A stretch of DNA of 64,000 bases from Methylobacillus flagellatus_A (lineage in GTDB: Bacteria; Pseudomonadota; Gammaproteobacteria; Burkholderiales; Methylophilaceae), in assembly GCF_031344055.1 (NCBI RefSeq), contig NZ_JADBEN010000001.1. One strand, written 5' to 3'. Below are positions 52,841-61,503 of this stretch, one piece after another (positions within the stretch are counted from its first letter, which is position 1; each line of letters opens with the position of its first letter). The position numbers were made by a program, and so were the translations under genes. The notes beneath the pieces are model-generated. The model saw only the letters and a list, made by a program, of their open reading frames with translations, was not told the DNA's origin and did not search any database.

Positions 52841-53220
52841 TAGGCGGCTTGTACGGGGATGTGCTGGCGTTGGTTCTTGATGCGGTTCTCGGCATCGACA
52901 TACACCAGCTGGGGTTTGAATTGGGCCAGTTCTGCTTCAGTATAGCTGGCGTAGGTGGCAATGATCAGCAGGTCGCCGGGGCTGGCCTTGCGTGCGGCTG
53001 CGCCGTTCACCGAGATGATGCCGGAATTGCGCTCGGCACGGATCGCGTAGGTGGTGAAGCGCTCGCCGTTGTTGACATTGTAGATGTCGATCTGCTGATA
53101 TTCCCTGATGTCGGCTGCTTCGAGCAACGTTTCATCGATGGCGCAGGAGCCCTCATAGTCCAGCTCCGAGTGCGTCACGCGCACGCGGTGCAGCTTGGAT
53201 TTGAGCATAGTTCTTTGCAT
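52840..53220 (-). CDS. panD: Aspartate 1-decarboxylase
   Basis: A 126-residue pyruvoyl enzyme making beta-alanine for pantothenate and CoA. The self-cleavage site Gly24-Ser25 is in YEGSCAID, and NVNNGERFTTYAI, ISVNGAAAR and GDLLIIATYASY follow. I choose the ATG at 53220 (MQRTMLKSKLHRV) because it aligns with the E. coli N-terminus MIRTMLQGKLHRV; an ATG at 53208 is also possible. Unusually it is coupled to rsfS rather than to panB/panC. Confidence 0.95.
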   Translation of the reverse strand: MQRTMLKSKLHRVRVTHSELDYEGSCAIDETLLEAADIREYQQIDIYNVNNGERFTTYAIRAERNSGIISVNGAAARKASPGDLLIIATYASYTEAELAQFKPQLVYVDAENRIKNQRQHIPVQAA

Positions 53221-53313
53221 GGCCAACCAATGTGAAAAAACAAGACCGGCTATTATAGTGTAAACAACACGCTGAATAAATGAAGATTTATTGCTGAGGG
53301 AGATATTAATGTC

Positions 53314-55056
53314 ATGAATAGACAGGAGCGTAGCTGGATCATCGCCTGGGCGACCTTGCAGGGGATAGGCCTGTGGCTGCTGCACGAATGGCTGATCAGG
53401 CTGGCCGACAAGGGCGAGCATTTGAGCGTGATCTGGCCCTTGTATGCATTCATCTTGACGCTGCCGTTAAGCCAGATGATGCTTTCCGCGCACCGCAATA
53501 AACCGGCATTGTGGTGGATGTCCGCGGGCTTCTCCCTGGTGATGTCGGCTGCCGCTGCCTACATGGGCTGCCAGGCATGGGTGGACGGCCTGCCGGTTGG
53601 CAGCGTCGAGCGGCGCGGCTTCTTGCTTGGCTTCATTACGCTGGGCAGTTGGTTTGTCCTGTTGCCGTTCGCCGAGCACAAGCTGGTCACTCATCGCTGG
53701 TTCAGCGATTATTCGCTGCTGTTTTCCGCCGCCTGGCGCAACCTGGTGAAGCTGGTACTGGCGGCCTTGTTCACCGGGCTGCTGTGGATATTGCTGTTCC
53801 TGCTGGCCGGGTTGTTCAAGGTCCTCAACATCGGTTTCCTCATGGACCTCTTCACCAGTCGTATATTCGCCTATCCCGTCACGGCGATCGCCTTCGGCAT
53901 CGGCATTTCCCTCTATGCCGCGAAAGAGGAGGCGCTGGTGGGCATCTACCGCGCCAGCCTGAACATCCTGGGCTGGCTGCTGCCCGTGGTGAGCCTCATC
54001 CTGATCCTGTTCCTGCTGGCATTGCCGTTTCAGGGCCTGGCCCTGCTCTGGAAGACAGGCTACGCCACCAGCCTGATGCTGTGTCTGCTGGTATGGACCG
54101 TGTTCCTGTTCAATGCCGCCTGGCAGGACGCCTCGGGCGAGCAGCGCTTTCCCCGTTGGTTGCTGCACTTCATCAGCCTCGGCCTGCTGGCAATGCCGGT
54201 TTATATCGCCCTCTGCGCCTATTCGCTCGGCCTGCGCGTCGCGCAATATGGCTGGAGCGTGGACAGGATATGGGCGGTATTAGCTATTGTCACCATGGCG
54301 TTCTACGCGCTGGGCTATGCGTTCGCGGTGCTCAGGCGCAACGCCGTCTGGATGCTGGAAGCAAGGCAGGTCAATATTGCCGCGGCGCTGTTCACGGTGT
54401 CATTGCTGATACTGACCATGACGCCGGTGCTCGACCCGGCTAGGGTGGCGGTGAGCAGCCAGGTTGCCAGGCTGCTGGACGGCCGCACGCCGGTCAATGA
54501 CTTTGATTTCGAGTATCTGCGGCTGCAAGGCGGGCGCTACGGCAACCAGCGCCTGCAGGATCTCGTCCGCAATACCGCGCATGAACATGCGGAATTGATC
54601 CGGCAGAAGGCCGCGGCTGCGCTGAAGGTGACACATCGCACGTTTAAGCCCAAGGGCCCGGAACCGCTGACGCGCGAGCAATTGCGCGAGCGCTTGACGC
54701 CTTATCCGCACGATACCGGGCTTGATCCGGCATTCCTGGATTTCCTGCTCGGGCGATACAATACCGGCGATATTTACCTCAATTGCCGTGCCGACAAGCC
54801 TTGCCCGGTATTGACGCTGGACCTGAACGGCGACGGCGGGCGGGAGCTGGTGCTGCTGGACGGCTACGGCAGCCGCATCTTTTCCCAGGAGCAGGGCGTA
54901 TGGAAAGTGGCCGGGCGGCTGGCGGGCAAGGACATGGGCGCGCTAGGCGCCGCCAAGATGCAGCGCGAGCTGGATGCGCTGGATTTCTCCGCCAAGCCCA
55001 ACGCCTGGCGCGAGCTGTGGATAGGGAACATGAAATACCAGGTGGAGGAGGAATAA
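53314..55056 (+). CDS. DUF4153 multi-pass membrane protein
   Basis: A 580-residue inner membrane protein with about ten to twelve hydrophobic helices in the first 390 residues, fitting DUF4153. The soluble C-terminal part (about 400-580) ends with an FG-GAP-like LTLDLNGDGGRELVLLDGYG. Function unknown. The gene stands alone and ends in a strong terminator. Confidence 0.8.
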   Translation: MNRQERSWIIAWATLQGIGLWLLHEWLIRLADKGEHLSVIWPLYAFILTLPLSQMMLSAHRNKPALWWMSAGFSLVMSAAAAYMGCQAWVDGLPVGSVERRGFLLGFITLGSWFVLLPFAEHKLVTHRWFSDYSLLFSAAWRNLVKLVLAALFTGLLWILLFLLAGLFKVLNIGFLMDLFTSRIFAYPVTAIAFGIGISLYAAKEEALVGIYRASLNILGWLLPVVSLILILFLLALPFQGLALLWKTGYATSLMLCLLVWTVFLFNAAWQDASGEQRFPRWLLHFISLGLLAMPVYIALCAYSLGLRVAQYGWSVDRIWAVLAIVTMAFYALGYAFAVLRRNAVWMLEARQVNIAAALFTVSLLILTMTPVLDPARVAVSSQVARLLDGRTPVNDFDFEYLRLQGGRYGNQRLQDLVRNTAHEHAELIRQKAAAALKVTHRTFKPKGPEPLTREQLRERLTPYPHDTGLDPAFLDFLLGRYNTGDIYLNCRADKPCPVLTLDLNGDGGRELVLLDGYGSRIFSQEQGVWKVAGRLAGKDMGALGAAKMQRELDALDFSAKPNAWRELWIGNMKYQVEEE

Positions 55057-55171
55057 ACGAGTAGTGCGCTTCTATGCCTAGGTTGTTGGGTAGTCTTGTG
55101 TTGTGTATACAGCAAGGCCTTGGCTTGGTGATAGGGTTCTGAATGGTGCAGGAATGACAGACCGATCATGC

Positions 55172-55205
55172 AAGAAAAAGCCGACGTTCTGGTCGGCTTT
55201 TTCTT
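55172..55205. terminator. Terminator between DUF4153 and TonB receptor genes
   Basis: A 14-bp stem AAGAAAAAGCCGAC / GTCGGCTTTTTCTT with T tracts on both strands. Confidence 0.9.
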
Positions 55206-55252
55206 TGGCGATTCAGTCCCTATATATCAGTTTACGTAAGCCATCAAACTTG

Positions 55253-57709
55253 TCACCACTGGTATTTCAACGTGGTATAGATGTTGCGGCGGTCGCCATA
55301 GTAACAACCTGCGGCTGCGATGCAGGTGGCAACATATTTTTTGTCCGCTAGGTTGGCGGCGTTGACTTGCAGGCTGAAGCCTTTGAGCTTGGGGTTCGCT
55401 TTGGCTAGGTCATACCGCAGGGTTGCATCCAGCAGGGTGACATCGTTGGTTTTATAAAGATTTTCATTCTCTCCGAACGAGCCAGCCAAATAGCGCGCGC
55501 CCAGGCCGAACGACATACCATCCAATATGCCGGAAGTTGCCGTATGGTACAGCCAGGCTGCTGACTGATGGCGAGGCACAAAGGCAAGCTCATTGCCTAG
55601 CTGGGTGGATGCGCTGGTTTTGGTGATCTCGCTATCTGTGTAAGCATATGATGCCAATGCTTCAACACCATGTCCCAGGCTTGCTTTTCCTTCCAACTCG
55701 ACGCCCTTGATCTCCACTTCGCCTGTTTGCATGCGGGAGCCGTCGGGGGCTGTGGTGACGATGTTGCGCTGATTAATCTTGTAGGCCGACAAGTTCAATA
55801 GCGCATCCATGCCCGATGGCCGATACTTGACTCCCGCTTCGTATTGTTTGCCTTTTGTCGCCTCCAAAGGACTGCCGTTGCTATCTACCCCCGTGCTTGG
55901 CTGGAATGAACTTGCAAAGGAGACATAAGGAGTCAGTTGCCCGGCGAACGTGTAACTCAAGGCAATGTTGCCGCTCAGCGCGTTGTCGTCGTTAGTGACG
56001 CGGCTAGTGGCGCCTGAGCTATAAGCCAGGTTCTTGTTCGTCTTTCTTGCATCGTCATGACGTACACCCAGTTGTAACCCCCAGTTACTCCACTTGATCT
56101 GGTCTTGTAAATAGAACCCGAGTTGCCTTTGGCTGGAGTCGATTTTGGTTGCCCATGCTGGTGCAGTCAGCGATAGCGCGCCGTGGTCAAGGTAGGCGTT
56201 ATAGTCCATCAGGTTGATGATGTTCAGGTTGGATTCGCGGTAAGTCGCTTCCTCGTACGTATAGTCGACGCCAAGCAGCATGCGGTGCTCCAGCCCTGCC
56301 GTGTTGAAATGGGTCTCAAGCTGATTGTCTATCGTCAGCATGTCGGATACTTCGGGGAACGCCCATGCGTAACGGATGAGGTTGGTCGGCAGGCAATTGT
56401 TCGCGCTCAGGCAGGTTCCTTGCACCCGTCTGGAGTCTGTATCAACACGTGTATAACGGACATTCTGGCGGAATGTCGATTGTGGGTTGATGATATAGCT
56501 GAACATGTAGCCAAGGAACGATTGCTCATTGACATAACGGTCGTAGTTCTTTTCGCCGATAAATGTACTCGTCGGCAGGCGGCCCCAATTGCCATATGGC
56601 TGTAACGTTCCTTGAACCGGCAAGGCTGTCGCTGCACCGCCGCGAGAGTCGATTTTCTGATAATGTGCCAACAATGTCAGGCTGACATTTTCATTAGGCT
56701 TGATGGTCAGGCTGGGGGCGATCAGGTATTTGTCATCCTCCACATGGCGGGTTTGGGTGTCCGCATCGCGGCCCAGCCCGATCAGGCGGTACAGTATGCG
56801 ACCCTCTTCATCAATAGGACCGGAAATATCGAATGCGGCTTGCTGGCGATCATATCTGCCAGTTTGCAGCTGGATTTCCCCGCGTTTGATGTCAGTGGGC
56901 AACTTGCTGCTCAACGCCAATATTCCGCCTGGTGAAGATTGACCATAAAGACTGGACGCCGGCCCTTTGAGCACTTCAACTCGTTGCAGCAGGTAAGGGT
57001 CAATTTTAGCCTGGGAATAACCGTTGGCGCCGAAAGGCAATCGCAAGCCGTCAAGATAGCGTGTGGGAGGGGTGAAGCCACGTACGGTCATCCAGTCATA
57101 GCGAGAATCCGTGTTGCTGTACTGCAACACTACGCCAGGGGTGTAACGCAGCGCCTCAGTGATTGTCTGGACTCCCATGTGATCCATCTGTTCCCGGGTG
57201 ATGACATTGATGGTGCGAGGCGTTTCCAGGAGTGAAGCGTTGCTTTTTGCTGCCGAGATGCTGCGGACGGCGGCATAGCTATGCCGACCATCGTATTCCA
57301 GATTATCCGCGTCTTGATTCTGAGATGCAGATACATGCAATTCGGGCAATGTGTCTCCCTTGGCCGGAATTGCCGTGACGGAATAGCGCTTTTCGCCTAG
57401 ACGCTGCAGGTGCAGGCCCGAGCCTTTTAATAAAGCCTCCAGGCCAGCATCCACACTGTACCGCCCGTTCAGCCCGGCGCTGGCCTTGCCGTCAGCCAGC
57501 GCGGCGTCCGCCGAGAGCAGGATGCCGGCCTCTGCCGCAAAGCGGCTCAGCGCCTGGCTCAACGGGCCGGCCGGGATATGGTATTCGTGCTGCGCCGCAT
57601 TGGGCTCCGCCGCGAAGGCGGGCATGGCTGCAACGCTGCCGATGGAAACGGCGAGGATGGCTGCGCGCAGGTGTTGCCTGAGCGGCTTGATTGAAATCTG
57701 ATGATGCAT
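55253..57709 (-). CDS. FecA-like TonB-dependent receptor with signalling domain
   Basis: An 818-residue receptor with signal peptide, an N-terminal STN (secretin/TonB short N-terminal) domain (residues about 42-92: EYHIPAGPLSQALSRFAAEAGILL), a plug domain (SLLETPRTINVITREQMDHMG, LKGPASSLYGQSSPGGI) and a barrel ending LKYQW. The STN domain passes a ligand signal through FecR to a FecI sigma factor. fecR and a truncated fecI lie directly upstream on the same strand, interrupted by a miniature element. The start at 57709 has AGGGAA upstream. The ligand is likely a ferric siderophore (inference). Confidence 0.92.
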   Translation of the reverse strand: MHHQISIKPLRQHLRAAILAVSIGSVAAMPAFAAEPNAAQHEYHIPAGPLSQALSRFAAEAGILLSADAALADGKASAGLNGRYSVDAGLEALLKGSGLHLQRLGEKRYSVTAIPAKGDTLPELHVSASQNQDADNLEYDGRHSYAAVRSISAAKSNASLLETPRTINVITREQMDHMGVQTITEALRYTPGVVLQYSNTDSRYDWMTVRGFTPPTRYLDGLRLPFGANGYSQAKIDPYLLQRVEVLKGPASSLYGQSSPGGILALSSKLPTDIKRGEIQLQTGRYDRQQAAFDISGPIDEEGRILYRLIGLGRDADTQTRHVEDDKYLIAPSLTIKPNENVSLTLLAHYQKIDSRGGAATALPVQGTLQPYGNWGRLPTSTFIGEKNYDRYVNEQSFLGYMFSYIINPQSTFRQNVRYTRVDTDSRRVQGTCLSANNCLPTNLIRYAWAFPEVSDMLTIDNQLETHFNTAGLEHRMLLGVDYTYEEATYRESNLNIINLMDYNAYLDHGALSLTAPAWATKIDSSQRQLGFYLQDQIKWSNWGLQLGVRHDDARKTNKNLAYSSGATSRVTNDDNALSGNIALSYTFAGQLTPYVSFASSFQPSTGVDSNGSPLEATKGKQYEAGVKYRPSGMDALLNLSAYKINQRNIVTTAPDGSRMQTGEVEIKGVELEGKASLGHGVEALASYAYTDSEITKTSASTQLGNELAFVPRHQSAAWLYHTATSGILDGMSFGLGARYLAGSFGENENLYKTNDVTLLDATLRYDLAKANPKLKGFSLQVNAANLADKKYVATCIAAAGCYYGDRRNIYTTLKYQW

Positions 57710-57806
57710 TGAGGTTCCCTGATGAAGAAGTTGAAAATAAAACGCTTCATCCCTAAACCGAAGCAAACGTGGAAAAGGGAACCTCGGGGATGAAATTTTT
57801 TCCTAA

Positions 57807-58072
57807 GAGCCTGTTCAAAGTCATTTCATAGGGCACGTTGCCCCGGCAGAGTAGGTGATGCAAGACGCAAACCGCAGACGGGCTTATTGCCCGGCGAGGA
57901 TTTGCAACGCAGCAGCGGCTGCTCTGCCGGGACAACCCGAAGGGCATGGCCCCAATGCGCCCGCTCCGCGTTGCAGCCCTTCGCAAGGCAATGAGCATTA
58001 CCTGCGGACTGCGCCTTGACTGGGCGCGTTTTGATGCCATGCGTACCCTATGAAATGAGATTGAATAGGCTC
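57807..58072. mobile_element. Miniature inverted-repeat element, copy 2 (266 bp)
   Basis: Terminal inverted repeats GAGCCTGTTCAAAGTCATTT / AAATGAGATTGAATAGGCTC (imperfect), with TAA on both flanks (57804-57806, 58073-58075). The interior shares the GCCCGGCGAGGATTTGCAAC and ACCCGAAGGGCATGGCCCC segments with copy 1 and has an extra 80 bp near the right end. The fecR stop TAG uses the last element base; the pre-insertion sequence would also have read TAG, so fecR is intact. Confidence 0.8.
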
Positions 58073-59064
58073 TAACGTGCGGATACCAGCGCCATCTCGC
58101 CCGGTGCGGTGCGCTCAAGCCTCACCGGCAGGGTGTCGGTAATCGCGTGGAGCACTTGCGGCACATCATTGAAAGGATAAGCGCCCATCAGCCTCAGGTG
58201 CGCCACTTCCGCCGCGACGCTGAGCTTGCCGGGGTAATAGTCTCCGAGTTCTGCGATGAAGTCGTCCAGCCTGCGGTTGTCGGCGATGAGGATGCCGCGG
58301 GTCCAAGCTTCGCGCGCGGGCGAGGCCGGTTCGGGATGGGCGGTGCGCCGTGCGTCGAAGCGCGTCTGCCAGCCAGCCTCGATGACGATGGGCTTGCCGT
58401 GCCGGCGGGTGATCGCCACTGCGCCCTGGTAGACGGCGAGCAAGGTATGGTCCTCCTGTTGCTGCACTGTGAAGCGGGTACCCAGCGCGGTGAGGCGGCC
58501 GTGCCGGCTGTCCACGACGAGCGGGCGGGCCGGTTCCTGGCTATCTGGCGCGGATTGCACGAGGACTTCTCCCGCGAGCAGGGTGATGCGGCGCAGGCTG
58601 AAGCCGTATTCCACCTTGGCCTGGGTGCGGGTGTTGAGCCAGAGCTTGCCGCCGTCGGCAAGCGCCACCATGCCGGTCTTGCCTGCGATCGTGCGGTGGG
58701 TTTCGGCACGCGCGGTCAGGGTGGTGGCCCAATCCTGCCATGGGGCGTAGCGCTTGATCAGCATACCGCCGACAAACGCCATGCCGCCGATGCCTAGCAA
58801 CTTGAGCGCCTGCCGCCTTGTTCGCGGCTGATTCAGCGCGTTATGCGAAGCCTGCTTGTCCGCAATATTGGACAATTGCTCGAAAGGCGCATGGATCGCC
58901 TCGACTTCCTGCCAGGCCCGCCGGTGCAAGGGGCTTGCATCCAGCCAGGCTTGCCACGCGGTGCGGTCTTGCGCGTGCGGATGTTCGTCGCGCAACACGG
59001 CAAACCATTCCGCCGCCTGTTGCAAGGCGACTAGGTCGCCTTCGTTCTTGCCGGGCTTGCTCAT
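58072..59064 (-). CDS. fecR: FecR-type anti-sigma/sensor protein
   Basis: A 330-residue protein. The N-terminal cytoplasmic FecR_N/DUF4880 domain (AAEWFAVLRDE...WQAWLDASPLHRRAWQEVE) is the anti-sigma part. A TM helix follows (about 85-105, LKLLGIGGMAFVGGMLI), preceded by RTRRQALK, which resembles a Tat-type RR motif common in FecR. The periplasmic FecR domain (LADGGKLWLNTRTQAKVEY, LGTRFTV) and the DUF4974/STN-like end (LRLMGAYPFNDVPQVLHAI) complete it. The start at 59064 overlaps the fecI stop (ATGA). Confidence 0.93.
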   Translation of the reverse strand: MSKPGKNEGDLVALQQAAEWFAVLRDEHPHAQDRTAWQAWLDASPLHRRAWQEVEAIHAPFEQLSNIADKQASHNALNQPRTRRQALKLLGIGGMAFVGGMLIKRYAPWQDWATTLTARAETHRTIAGKTGMVALADGGKLWLNTRTQAKVEYGFSLRRITLLAGEVLVQSAPDSQEPARPLVVDSRHGRLTALGTRFTVQQQEDHTLLAVYQGAVAITRRHGKPIVIEAGWQTRFDARRTAHPEPASPAREAWTRGILIADNRRLDDFIAELGDYYPGKLSVAAEVAHLRLMGAYPFNDVPQVLHAITDTLPVRLERTAPGEMALVSAR

Positions 59065-59450
59065 GCGCGCGCCTCGTTGAGTTCGCGCCGCAACAGCAGG
59101 CAATGCATCATGGCGTCGATTTCCAGCAGGGTCTCGACGATTATGTGTTGCAGTTCCTGCGAGCCTGATGTGTGGGGTTCATGGTGTTGCAGGGCTTGCA
59201 GGTAGTGTCGCTCCAGCTCCTGGCGGCGCCATTGGTCGACCAGCAGCCCCTTGGCGATACGCACCAGGTAGGCGCGCGGCGTGGCCAGTCCTTGCAGCGC
59301 TTCATGTTTCAATAGCAGGCGCACGAATGCATCCTGGGCGATATCCGCAGCATTGTGCGGGCAGCCGAGTTTCTTGTTCAGCCAGTTGGACAACCAGCCG
59401 TGATGGGCGGAGTACAAATCGGTGATGGGTGACTCTGGAGGAGCGGACAT
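59061..59450 (-). CDS. fecI: FecI-type ECF sigma factor lacking region 4
   Basis: A 129-residue protein where the family has about 165-175. Region 2 is normal (LYSAHHGWLSNWLNKKLGCPHNAADIAQDAFVRLLL, TPRAYLVRIAKGLLVDQWRR). Region 4, normally about 45 residues with the GLSYAEIAxxLG helix-turn-helix, is absent: ETLLEIDAMMHCLLLRRELNEARA runs straight into the stop. The frame is intact and the ATGA junction with fecR preserved, so it looks like an internal in-frame deletion, perhaps by recombination between two copies of the MxHCL segment that FecI proteins carry before and after region 4. Without region 4 it cannot read a -35 normally. Confidence 0.9.
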   Translation of the reverse strand: MSAPPESPITDLYSAHHGWLSNWLNKKLGCPHNAADIAQDAFVRLLLKHEALQGLATPRAYLVRIAKGLLVDQWRRQELERHYLQALQHHEPHTSGSQELQHIIVETLLEIDAMMHCLLLRRELNEARA

Positions 59451-59472
59451 GAACGTCAGGCCGGAATATTGT

Positions 59473-59491
59473 GATAACGATTCTCATTTTA
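59473..59491. promoter_or_regulatory. Fur box upstream of fecI
   Basis: GATAACGATTCTCATTTTA matches the 19-bp Fur consensus GATAATGATAATCATTATC at about 14 of 19 positions. It lies 23-41 nt before the fecI start. A complementary half-site AATGAGAAT lies at 59514-59522. Supports iron repression of fecI-fecR-receptor. Confidence 0.7.
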
Positions 59492-59621
59492 GTGGGATTC
59501 AGGGGCATTCCACAATGAGAATATGATTTGCTGCCGACAGGCCGGCCAAGTGCTACTCTATCGTTGTAAAAATGCTAGATTGCGGCAATGCCGGTCGCAG
59601 GCGTTTAACGGGAGATCGAAC

Positions 59622-60470
59622 ATGAAGTGGGATGGATTAAGGCGTTCAGGCAATGTGGAAGACAGGCGCGGGCGCGGCGGCAGGGGAGGCCTCGGCCTGG
59701 GCGCCGTAGTCGTGGCGCTGGTGGCGGGCTGGATATTCGGCGTGAACCCGCTGACCATCCTCGGCCTGCTCGACGGCGCCAATGCGCCGGCAACGCAACA
59801 ACAAGGCGCGGCGCCGCCCGCGGACGACAAGCAGGCCATGTTCGTTTCCGCGGTGCTGGCGAATACCGAGGACGTATGGGGCAAGCTGTTCAGCGAGGCG
59901 GGCCGTACCTACCAGGAACCCAGGCTGGTGCTGTTCGGCGGCAGCACCAATACCACGCAGACCGGTTGCGGCGTGGGGCAGAGCGCCATGGGGCCGTTCT
60001 ATTGCTCCCTCGACCGCACCGTCTATATCGACCTCGGCTTCTATGACACGCTGGAAAGGCAGCTCGGCGCGCCGGGCGAGTTCGCGCGGGCCTACGTGAT
60101 CGCCCACGAGGTCGGGCACCACGTGCAGAACCTGCTTGGCGTGCTGCCCAAGGTGGATCAACTGCGCTCCCGCGCGCGCGAGGCGGAAGCCAACCAGCTT
60201 TCCGTGCTGCAGGAACTGCAGGCTGATTGCCTGGCAGGGGTGTGGGCGCACCATGCCGATGCGCAGTACCGCATCGTGGAAGCCGGGGATATCGAATCCG
60301 CGTTGAATGCGGCCGCTCAGATCGGCGACGACAACCTGCAAAAGCGCGGGCAGGGCTACGTGGTGCCGGAAAGCTTCACCCATGGCAGCAGCGCCCAGCG
60401 CATGCAATGGTTCAATACCGGCTACAAGAGCGGCAAGGTGGAAGTCTGCGATACTTTCAGCAAGGGATGA
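59622..60470 (+). CDS. ypfJ: YpfJ-family zinc metallopeptidase
   Basis: A 282-residue 'neutral zinc metallopeptidase' family protein. MKWDGLRRSGNVEDRRGRGGRGG, a TM helix (LGLGAVVVALVAGWIFGV), then the domain with CGVGQSAMGPFYCSLDRTVYIDLGFY and the zinc motif HEVGHHVQNLLG (active Glu between the two His), and ELQADCLAGVWAHHA. The active site probably faces the periplasm; the substrate is unknown. GGGAG lies 8 nt before the ATG at 59622. Confidence 0.9.
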   Translation: MKWDGLRRSGNVEDRRGRGGRGGLGLGAVVVALVAGWIFGVNPLTILGLLDGANAPATQQQGAAPPADDKQAMFVSAVLANTEDVWGKLFSEAGRTYQEPRLVLFGGSTNTTQTGCGVGQSAMGPFYCSLDRTVYIDLGFYDTLERQLGAPGEFARAYVIAHEVGHHVQNLLGVLPKVDQLRSRAREAEANQLSVLQELQADCLAGVWAHHADAQYRIVEAGDIESALNAAAQIGDDNLQKRGQGYVVPESFTHGSSAQRMQWFNTGYKSGKVEVCDTFSKG

Positions 60471-60569
60471 TGGCTAGTGTCGGCATGCTGCTGATTTTGA
60501 CGGGTCTGAATAGCCGGTGCGGATTGCCCCATGTTATGATGCATTGCAATTGCAACGCAAAGGATTGAA

Positions 60570-60830
60570 ATGAAAACCGCATCTTTTCCCTCTTTACGGG
60601 TTGACCCGCAATTGCGCCAGGAAACCGAGAGCGTTCTGCTCGAGGGCGAAACCTTGTCGCAATTCATGGAAAATGCCGTGCGCAGCCAAGTTGCTCTACG
60701 CAAAGCCAATGCTGAATTCCTCGCGCGAGGCCTCGCTGCAAGGGACAATGCCCGCCAGACTGGCCGTTATGTGGATGCTGACACTGTGCTTGGCAAACTG
60801 CAGGCACGTTTGCAGTCCGCCAAGGATTAG
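60570..60830 (+). CDS. Antitoxin of a ParDE/RelBE-type pair
   Basis: An 86-residue protein with a ribbon-helix-helix-like N-terminus (MKTASFPSLRVDPQLRQETESVL) and a helical charged C-terminus, as in the YlcI/YnfO and ParD-like antitoxins. It precedes a ParE-like toxin by 11 nt. It should bind its toxin and the promoter. Confidence 0.82.
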   Translation: MKTASFPSLRVDPQLRQETESVLLEGETLSQFMENAVRSQVALRKANAEFLARGLAARDNARQTGRYVDADTVLGKLQARLQSAKD

Positions 60831-60841
60831 CATAGCGGGAA

Positions 60842-61150
60842 ATGAGCTATAGCGTCCGTTTTACTGAAGAAGCCGAGATCGACCTATTGCGCCTATACGA
60901 CCACCTTATCGAGTGCAATCCACATGACATTGGCTCCGCAGAGCGCGCATTGGAAAGTATTGTGTTGGCAGTTGAATCGCTGAAGCGGTTTCCATTCAAC
61001 TGTCGTAAGGCAACTGCCGAAAATCCTTACTTGCGTGAATTGATCATCTCTTTCGGCTCATCCGGCTATGTGGCGCTATTCGAGATTGAGCCCGGCGAAA
61101 TCGTGACTATCCTTGCCGTGCGGCATCAGAGGGAGTCGGATTACCATTAA
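60842..61150 (+). CDS. ParE/RelE-superfamily toxin
   Basis: A 102-residue protein: MSYSVRFTEEAEIDLLRLYDHLIE, LKRFPFNCRKA, YLRELIISFGSSGYVALFEIEPGEIVTILAVRHQRESDY match the ParE fold, with the conserved terminal RHQRESDY. ParE toxins poison DNA gyrase; RelE relatives cut mRNA on the ribosome. The terminal motif favours ParE. It starts 11 nt after the antitoxin. Confidence 0.85.
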   Translation: MSYSVRFTEEAEIDLLRLYDHLIECNPHDIGSAERALESIVLAVESLKRFPFNCRKATAENPYLRELIISFGSSGYVALFEIEPGEIVTILAVRHQRESDYH

Positions 61151-61184
61151 TTACAACGAGACTCGACGGAATAACTAATAGAAA

Positions 61185-61211
61185 AAAGCCGGCAACTGCC
61201 GGCTTTCTCTT
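61185..61211 (+). terminator. Terminator after the toxin-antitoxin pair
   Basis: Stem AAAGCCGGC / GCCGGCTTT with loop AACT and a T-rich tail. Confidence 0.85.
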
Positions 61212-61224
61212 TTTGACAAGCCAC

Positions 61225-61371
61225 TCAACGTCCAGGCGCGGGCCTGTCGCCGCCCTGTCCTCGCTCGGAGTTACCCGGGCCTCCGCCATGGCCGCCATGC
61301 GAGCCGAAGCCGCAGCAGCCGCCCAGCAGCAAGGCGGAAATGACGATCAACAGAAAGCTCTTGCGTAACAT
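61225..61371 (-). CDS. 48-residue Gly/His-rich lipoprotein
   Basis: MLRKSFLLIVISALLLGGCC is a lipoprotein signal with lipobox LGGC (Cys19). The 29-residue mature part (GFGSHGGHGGGPGNSERGQG...) is glycine-rich with two His, perhaps metal-binding. AAGGA lies 6 nt before the ATG, which supports translation. Too short for usual gene finders. Confidence 0.65.
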   Translation of the reverse strand: MLRKSFLLIVISALLLGGCCGFGSHGGHGGGPGNSERGQGGDRPAPGR

Positions 61372-61503
61372 GCTCGTTCCTTTAATGCGATTGCGGTACT
61401 CCAAATTGTAGATGCTCAGGTGTGGCTTGGTTGTTAATCCAGGTAAATCTTGAGGAAGGGGCTTGGGCGGCGCATCCCTTGGATGCGCCTGTCGTGAAGG
61501 GTA

